NCBI GenBank assembly: GCA_026260175.1
Contig: JAKCWW010009983.1
Location: forward strand, 1 to 22,605
Source of the DNA: Reticulitermes lucifugus
Lineage: Eukaryota; Arthropoda; Insecta; Blattodea; Rhinotermitidae
Length of the DNA stretch: 22,605 nt
Reading direction: 5' to 3'
A model generated the notes under the pieces. It worked only from the letters and a program-made list of their open reading frames with translations, did no database searches and was not told the origin of the DNA. A program made the translations under genes and the position numbers. Shown here piece after piece: positions 1 through 22,605 of this stretch (position 1 is the stretch's first letter; every line of letters starts with the position of its first letter).

Positions 1-150
1 ATTTCAAGCCCTTCTGGTTTGCCTGAACCCTCCTAATGGCATATTCCAAAGCAAAGTTGAAAATCAATGGTGATAAAGCATCTCCTTGTTTCAAACCATT
101 CTTGATAGGAAATATGTCAGACAAATGTTTGCCTACCCGGAAAGGATAAA
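1..150 (-). mobile_element. Non-LTR retrotransposon relic, reverse-transcriptase fragment
   Basis: On the minus strand from about 149 to 1 an open stretch reads RVGKHLSDIFPIKNGLKQGD followed by ALSPLIFNFALEYAIRRVQA and NQKGLK. This is the reverse-transcriptase palm block (G.KQGD.LSP.LFN..LE) just before the YADD catalytic box, which would lie to the left of the window. The copy is open in this part, so it may be fairly young or simply short. The clade (RTE-like or Jockey-like) is not resolved. It is antisense to the host gene. Confidence 0.82.
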
Positions 151-1133
151 AATTTTAAAAAGTAAATAGAACATAAGCGACATATATTTGCTAATATGCA
201 GCATTGCTGGCAACATTATATAACTCGTCCCCGATGTTACCCAGTATTTCTAATTTCAGGCTTTATATTTAAATAGACTACATTGAAATTTTCAAATGTT
301 ATTTAGTGGTATGCCAGCAATAACATTTGAAAACCCCTGATATAGTATTTTTTATTGATGTCTTGTTCTAGCTTGCATTTCTTTCATTTCATTTTGTCTT
401 GGATTAATTCGAATTATCTGGAATACAGTATTACTTTCCTACATCTATAAAAGGGAGAAAGTAATCTCATGATGTATATGATAATTCTGTTTCTTTTGGT
501 ACCAGTCTACATGCATACTCACAGTAATGATCTTTTTAATGAAACATGATATGAGATTTCCAGTGTATTTGAAACTACCGTATGACATCACAGACCAAAG
601 GCTCATTGGAGATCACAGACCAAGATGCTGGGACTGGCCCCACGACTACAACTCACGAGTTATAAGCGCTTAAATATTTCTTGCCCTGTGACACAAAATC
701 CATAAAGGACATAAATGCAATAATTGCTGGTTGATCTTCTAATTCTAATGGCTCTTTATGGGGGAAAAGTAAAGTACATTAATGAACATAGTGCCTTTTT
801 TGGTACCTGTACAACTGATATTTGTAGGCATATTCGTCAGAGTTAGTGAAACACAGCAAGCCGCATTAACCACACTGACTGTTCATCAGACTGTCTTTGG
901 ACCATAGTGGCAACCGAGGCTACACATACATAAAGCAACCTTCATGATATTTGTAGACATTGAAGTATGACTTGGGAACAGAAATGGTTTTTGGTTTTGT
1001 AATTTTATTAGCAAGTTAACTTTTATACTTGCGACCCAGTATAATAAGAAAGTCTGCAGTGGGATTTTGGTAGTTTAAGATTAATTTAAAGCATACAGTT
1101 GTAATGTACATGTAACAAAGTACATTTGTCTAG
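151..1133. other. Non-coding stretch upstream of exon A
   Basis: AT-rich intron sequence between the retrotransposon relic and exon A. I looked for an upstream coiled-coil exon with acceptor and donor and found none. There is no clear repeat structure. Confidence 0.6.
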
Positions 1134-17529
<16,396 letters not shown>

Positions 17530-18160
17530 GTAAACAGGACCATCACGAAGTTTAAGCACTCTCGCGTAAGTGTGGTTGCTGCTTCTCCTGCCTGCACCCC
17601 TGTTTTGTTTTTGTTTTAGTTTTGCTACATGGAAGAGAGGGAAGATGGACAAAAACTGAAATACTTGTAAAAGCAATTTACTATATATAATTACATTGTA
17701 GTCTTTAGGAATTAAACATAGTGGAGTAATTCAAACAGTGTGTAGTCATTACAGACCACAAGATAAGCACATGACCAATATGCAACCATATTTTGAAACA
17801 GACCTCTTTGTCTCCTCCTCAACCTGATGTGCTAAGTTTAATGTTACAATAAGAAATATAAATATGTCTTAGGTATACAATTTTTTACAAAGACATTTTC
17901 TCCTCTATTCAAACTGAAGCTCTTAAATAAAATACATGCAGTGTGAGCAGTTTTACTCACTACCCAACATAAAAATTTTTACTGGTCTTTCCCTTTTTAT
18001 GTATTTTTCTGTATGTAAACATGTTTAAATCAACTTTTTCTTCATGACTGTAAGTCTGAATAGTTATCCACTTGTACAAAATCAGCATTAGGAACTCTTA
18101 ACACGCACCACAAATTAGTGTAGTAAAAGATAAAGGATACTTGTTTGAGGTGTCTTGTGG
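17530..18160 (+). other. Start of a long intron
   Basis: AT-rich, with no exon recognised. The in-frame continuation past the 17529 donor stops at 17619. Confidence 0.6.
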
Positions 18161-18167
18161 TGGTGAC

Positions 18168-18192
18168 GATGATGATGATGATGATGATGATG
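18168..18192 (+). repeat. (GAT)8 microsatellite
   Basis: About eight perfect GAT triplets. Confidence 0.95.
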
Positions 18193-18207
18193 CCAACAGT
18201 GACTATG

Positions 18208-18241
<34 letters not shown>
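18208..18241 (+). repeat. (ACA)11 microsatellite
   Basis: About eleven ACA triplets, 15 bp after the GAT run. The two runs produce spurious Met-, Thr- and Val-rich open stretches on both strands. Confidence 0.95.
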
Positions 18242-18242
<1 letters not shown>

Positions 18243-18864
18243 AAAAATCTGTAGAGTAGTGTACAACTCTTACCCAGATGAGTTAACTATCAGTTGCTGT
18301 CACTGTGATCAATTAAGCACCATGTGGTGTTGTAGGGGGAATGGAGGGATAGCTAGCTAACTGTACATGTTCTTAACCTTGGCATTAGCTTACCACACAG
18401 CACAAATGTAAAATGTGACTTTAGGTGGGCCTGCTGAAAGTAAAAACCTTTAAGATGACTAGGTCTCTTCTTAATGCAGATGCACCATAGCAATCATTTT
18501 GTCTCTTAGTGGAAGCATTAAAAACATTGTGGTCACTTCAGATTTTTGCATCATTTCTGGGTCTTTGTAATTTCATATCAAATGTCTGTTACAATACCGA
18601 GTGTCCGCATAATATTTGATTAAATATACAAATTAGTATGTTAAATTGAATTGATGAATAAATATAAACAGTGCATATCCTAAAATGTTATTGTTGAAAC
18701 TTAACACACACATGTAAATTTTGAAACTATAAATGCACTTCATGCACTGACTGTATATTCTCCTGCTTCCATGTCATTTTTCTCCTGCCATTCTTTTGTA
18801 GTTAGATAAAGGAATTGCTGCATATAAATTGAAACATCTTTCACCATGGACAAATGATCCAGAT

Positions 18865-19010
18865 GGTTCCATCTAGAATGGTTGAAGTTTGATTTCCAGA
18901 AGAACCAGAGATTTTCTTCTTGCTACCACCTTATCCAGACTGGCTGTAGGCCCTGTCCACTCCACCATCTATCTGTTGGGTACTGGGAGTACAGGGACCA
19001 GAGTGTATCT
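18865..19010 (+). mobile_element. Diverged second copy of the tRNA-derived SINE
   Basis: A B-box-like GTTTGATTTCC (18887-18897) is followed by AGATTTTC, ATCCAGACTGGCTGTAGGCC and CCATCTATCTGTTGGGTACTG. This tracks the copy at 3479-3714 in order (GATCCAATCC, AGATTTTCC, ATCTAGACCAACTGTGGGGCC, CCTCCTATA). The A box is not recognisable and the 3' end fades out. Confidence 0.5.
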
Positions 19011-19850
19011 GACCATTGACCTTTGTCGAGTTCTGATTTCTAGGGCACATATGATTTTACCTACATTCACTCTGTATACTTTCAGAGTGTCGTGGTTACA
19101 CACAGGTTCCACTTTATCTTTATGCCTGTTTAACATAGTATGGGCAAGTAAATATTGTTAGCTATGTAATTCCCTTCACCACATATTGATATAAAAATTA
19201 TTTATGGTATTTCAGTATATTTGACTCTTTCCTCTCTTGTCTGGCATGCTTAATTATAGTTTAATTGCACATGGGTTACTTTAATATAATAGAGTAGTGA
19301 TGATGGCACAGAGGACTGACCCTGATTATGCTGTTACTAATGGGTGTCATCTTTTTATAAGCAGTTTAAAGTGAACCAAAATGGGACAGTTGCATTGTGT
19401 AGATAAGTATAACATTGAAGATTAGAAAAGCGGTATGCTTGTACAGGATTCAGGTGTATAGTTTAGAACAGTTTTGTTTTCCTGGAAGCTATGTTAGTAA
19501 ATTGTGTAGAGGTACGTGGTATAATCCATGTCTCTACAGCTGAGATTTTAGGAAATAGATTGGAAGATGTGATATTTTTGACTGTTTTTATTTCCATTCT
19601 TATGCAAGGTCCAGACTTTAGTATAGAAATCTGTGTTTACATCATTGAAGGTAACTGTATGTTGAATGGAATGGAATATGCCAAAGAAATTAAATGAAAT
19701 CTGATTTGTCATTTGATATGTTACGATAGAAACTGTACGTGTTTATGGTTCCATAATGTGAGAATATGCAAAAAGAGATGGGGGTGTTTTCTTGCAGGAG
19801 AAGAAGACATTTCTTAATATGTAACCATGGGTTGTAGGGTTTGGCCATGT
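19011..19850 (+). other. Intron or downstream sequence, no feature
   Basis: AT-rich. Open stretches at 18889-19161 and 19491-19697 lack motifs, and the first runs through the SINE relic. Confidence 0.55.
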
Positions 19851-19851
19851 C

Positions 19852-19884
19852 ATATGTTGAAAGCATTCCACTGCGTCAACATAT
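19852..19884. repeat. 9-bp perfect hairpin beside a GAAGAAGG motif
   Basis: ATATGTTGA (19852-19860) and TCAACATAT (19876-19884) are perfect inverted repeats around a 15-nt loop. The minus strand reads CACCCTGAAGAAGGCAACTG just beyond the right arm. It looks like the terminus of a dispersed element I cannot name. Confidence 0.5.
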
Positions 19885-20099
19885 ATTGCAGTTGCCTTCT
19901 TCAGGGTGATTGTGAGGCAGAGGACTGAATATATGTCTCACAGTGAGACAAGAGTCATGTGTTTAAGAAGGAACGGAGGAAACGTGAAGCCAGACTTCAC
20001 TGATTGTGCATTTTCGTCAAACCCTTGTTAGACCCTTTTCAGTAAAATGCCACCTCTACAGCCCCACCATTAGTTTTACTCTGACACCTGTATCTTGAT

Positions 20100-20235
20100 T
20101 CACTTCTTCTGCCACACATTGTGACTGCAGTGTATGCTGAAACATTGGAATAACTTCAGTTACTCAACCCGAAAAGCTAAGTCACACACCAGACACAGGC
20201 TGTGAAAACCTGAAGAAAAGAAGGTTAATAATCTT
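20100..20235 (+). mobile_element. Unidentified repeat relic ('ENLKS'-type tail)
   Basis: GCTGAAACATTGGAATAACT, then CAACCCGAAAAGCTAAGTCA and GTGAAAACCTGAAG, follow the layout of an abundant insect repeat whose translation ends in a peptide like (R)RENLKSH. A related stretch occurs at about 20650-20720. The family identity is unknown to me. Confidence 0.35.
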
Positions 20236-20558
20236 AATGTGTAACTTTCCTAAAAAGGGACATTGAGAATACCACTATCACATGGATTGCTGTTGGCTTT
20301 CATGTTTTGTCTGTGTGTGTAACATGGGAACAGCTGATTGCTTTATTTTTTTATGTTTTCAAGGAAAAAACTGATGGATTCAGGTAAAACAAAATTTATT
20401 TCAAAATATTGTCGCCATCAGTGTGCTTACTATTCCATGCATAACTATCAAGATCTGTGAAACATACTGCCATTGCTTTCATTCAGAAATTACAGATTTA
20501 TTAAATTTAAGAAGGTTTTACAGTGCATGATTGACTTATGATTGACGATTCTTTTGCT

Positions 20559-20720
20559 CTGAGATATGACATTGTGTCAATGAATGGTTGGTTCCTGGTG
20601 TTTCAAAGGCAGTATGCTACTTCAGAACATAGGGAACCAATCACACAATGATATCACATCATATCCCAGAAGAATGAAGTCCTCAGCCACATCGCCATGG
20701 AAACCTCAAGACTTAACACA
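20559..20720 (+). mobile_element. Unidentified repeat relic with imperfect inverted repeat
   Basis: Arms 20559-20595 and 20633-20669 are inverted and match at 27 of 37 positions, with a 37-bp spacer. The right arm leads into CATATCCCAGAAGAATGAAG and ATGGAAACCTCAAGACTT, resembling the relic at 20100-20235. Confidence 0.4.
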
Positions 20721-22149
20721 CAATTTTGATTGTTTTTTGTAATTTTCCTATGAGTCTAGCAGTTAGGTTTTGAAAAAAATTTCACTGGCAAGCTGTAGAG
20801 TAATTATAGCAGGAGCTTCTGTGGTGCAAGTGTGTTGTCATGTGTTGTACTGGATGTGTTAGAGAATGCTCTTTTCTTGTTTTAATTTAGTATTAATTAT
20901 TTTGCTCCTATGCCTAGTGACATGGTATGTTGTTACTATCCCTGGCTAGCATTGCAGTGTATTTCTATGTTGTTTTGTGATTTAATGTATAACTTGTGGA
21001 GAACCTGAACTTTATTTTAATTTACATTTGTCTTGCCATACATCCAGTAAGTAAAGTGCTGGATGGTTTATTTTATTCGCAAGTCCTTAAAATGATTTCT
21101 TACTGCTACCTTCATCATTGCTTGGGTTACTTTCCAGTGATAGACATTTGTGATGACAGTGGCAGTGTTCATGTTCCGTCTTGATCATCTGCCTCTAAAA
21201 GTAAGGCTAATCCAGTCAGCCATGTTGATTGGTGCAGCCTCTCTCCCTCCATCCCCCCCCTCTCTGGCTCTGATATTTTTTGCCCTTTTGGTCTTTCACA
21301 TCTGGTATGGCTGTGAGTCTACAGAATTTTAATTTTTTTTTTGACATTTCCTTAGTAATGTGCATTTTGTAGTGTCACAGAACTTTTGAAACCTATTCGC
21401 ACTTTTAATAACGTGATTGCCTCAGCCTATACTGCAGCCAGAGTAATTTACACTCCACACTTGTTCATGTATTTATGCTCTTGTAATTAATGTCCTCTAA
21501 ATACATATATTTCTTTTCTGGAGGCAAAAATTTTCATACTCCATGCATTATTTACATTATGTTATGTGTGATATTGTGTGTGTCCAATGTGACACGATTG
21601 CTGTGCAATCATATATTATTATAATGACATGTTTCATATCCTGAGCCATTGGACTACATGTTGGGTCTATGAAATGTATGTAATGTAAATATAAATTGTA
21701 TAATTTGTAAATGGGTCTTTGATGTATGAAGTTTAGGTTTCAGGTGTACAATTCCACTGAACTTTTTTATTCATTGATTGTTTCATTCGTTATGAAACAG
21801 ATACCTTCCTTTTACATTCAAGACTTATTTTTGAGTATGGTAATGTGAATTACTATGCATTTAGAATGTCAAAATATGCTGTTCCATGAAGGTTACTTGT
21901 TTCCTGGCTTAAATGCATACTAAAACTTGAAATATTTTATTTTTATATTTCTGTATCTTATTTCCTCCTGTGACATGTATTGTGTGTTTATTGATTTTGG
22001 ATTTTTTATTTAGTGTTTTTTTTTATGTTAAAGCTTCTGATTCATATAACAACTACACCACACACTACAGTTTGTCCATCTCAAACAGTAATGCACTTTT
22101 CAAATTCTGGGGGTTTGATATCATTAATGTATGCAGCATGCCATAGTGC
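20721..22149 (+). other. Non-coding stretch, no feature
   Basis: About 1.4 kb of AT-rich sequence. I looked specifically for the missing MyTH4 end and FERM exons and saw none. Confidence 0.55.
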
Positions 22150-22420
22150 TTGATTCTAAATGGTCAACTCTGTATGGCAGAGTTCTTCTTGAGCAGCATA
22201 TAAGCACTCAAGTAGTGAAGAATTTCCCACAGTTTTTTTAAAGGAATCTCAGGGTTCATTACCACGCTTATAGGGGCCTGCTACTGCTCGCTTTCTTGAG
22301 CCAAATGGATCCAGTCCACATCATCACATCCTGTTTCTCATATAATCAATTTTAATATTATCCTTTTGCCTGTACCTTGGTCTCCCAAGTGGCATCTTCC
22401 CTTTGGGTTTTCCAAAAAAT
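22150..22420 (-). mobile_element. Non-LTR retrotransposon relic, 3' (C-terminal) end, antisense
   Basis: Minus-strand frames read GKPKGKMPLGRPRYRQKDNI, then KIDYMRNRM and, after a frame change, VDWIHLAQESEQ, stop, QAPISVVMNPEIP. This is the same C-terminal block as the relic at 16785-17080, broken by stops and at least one frameshift. Confidence 0.75.
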
Positions 22421-22492
22421 GTTTGCATTTGTCATCTCTTGTCATGTGAGCCTATTTAATTTTCCTTGATTATTTGATCATCCTTTATAATA

Positions 22493-22605
22493 CGAGGTCT
22501 GACACAAAAAAAACGAGACTGTGTCTGTAACTATTTCTGTTTGACAAATTCAGCAAATTAACTACGATCACCTTCAAAGTAGTTCCCTTCTGAGTTAACA
22601 CACAG
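22493..22605 (-). mobile_element. Mariner-like element, 3' end, running off the window
   Basis: A TA target at 22491-22492 is followed by CGAGGTCTGACACAAAAAAA, a typical mariner-like inverted-repeat start. On the minus strand the last codons read CVNSEGNYFEGDRS then stop (stop at 22558-22560). C...EG.YFEGD is a common mariner transposase C-terminus. The rest lies to the right of the window. Confidence 0.72.

Noticed and set aside
18042..18360. Open stretches rich in Val/Ile or Met/Thr on both strands
   Set aside because: Produced by the GAT and ACA microsatellites, not by a gene.

Overview
The window is a piece of an animal nuclear genome, most likely an insect. It is AT-rich, about 12% of it is coding, and that coding is cut into short exons by GT-AG introns full of transposon relics. 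The non-LTR reverse transcriptase fragments and one tRNA-derived SINE resemble repeats I associate with cockroaches and termites (Blattodea). That placement is inference from memory of repeat families and was not tested.

One host gene can be supported, on the + strand: fifteen internal exons between 1134 and 17529 that join without a reading-frame break into about 893 codons. The product is the insect orthologue of PLEKHH1/PLEKHH2 (C. elegans MAX-1). It has a coiled coil, a long low-complexity Ser/Thr/Gly/His-rich linker holding a conserved proline-rich PLEKHH motif, two PH domains, and the first part of a MyTH4 domain. The start codon lies upstream of the window. The rest of MyTH4 and the FERM domain lie downstream, because the last 5 kb (17530-22605) contains no exon I can recognise. 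The family is a membrane-phosphoinositide and cytoskeleton adaptor; MAX-1 acts in netrin-dependent motor-axon guidance.

The introns hold most of the remaining interest. Intron 2 (1673-2776) contains a compact type I hammerhead ribozyme motif (2573-2619) of the kind carried by Penelope-like retroelements. It lies inside a segment bounded by 12-bp direct repeats, and that segment is interrupted by a hAT MITE with a perfect 8-bp target duplication. Intron 3 holds a tRNA-derived SINE with A and B boxes and 16-bp flanking repeats. Intron 6 holds a decayed mariner copy, apparently inserted in an older SINE, followed by a hAT-like end. Intron 8 holds a 42-bp minisatellite. Intron 14 and both window edges hold relics of one or more non-LTR retrotransposons, and the right edge also enters another mariner-like element.

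No CRISPR array, bacterial operon or phage gene is present. I found no wholly new system. The strongest unusual signal is the sense-oriented hammerhead in an intron of the MAX-1 gene.
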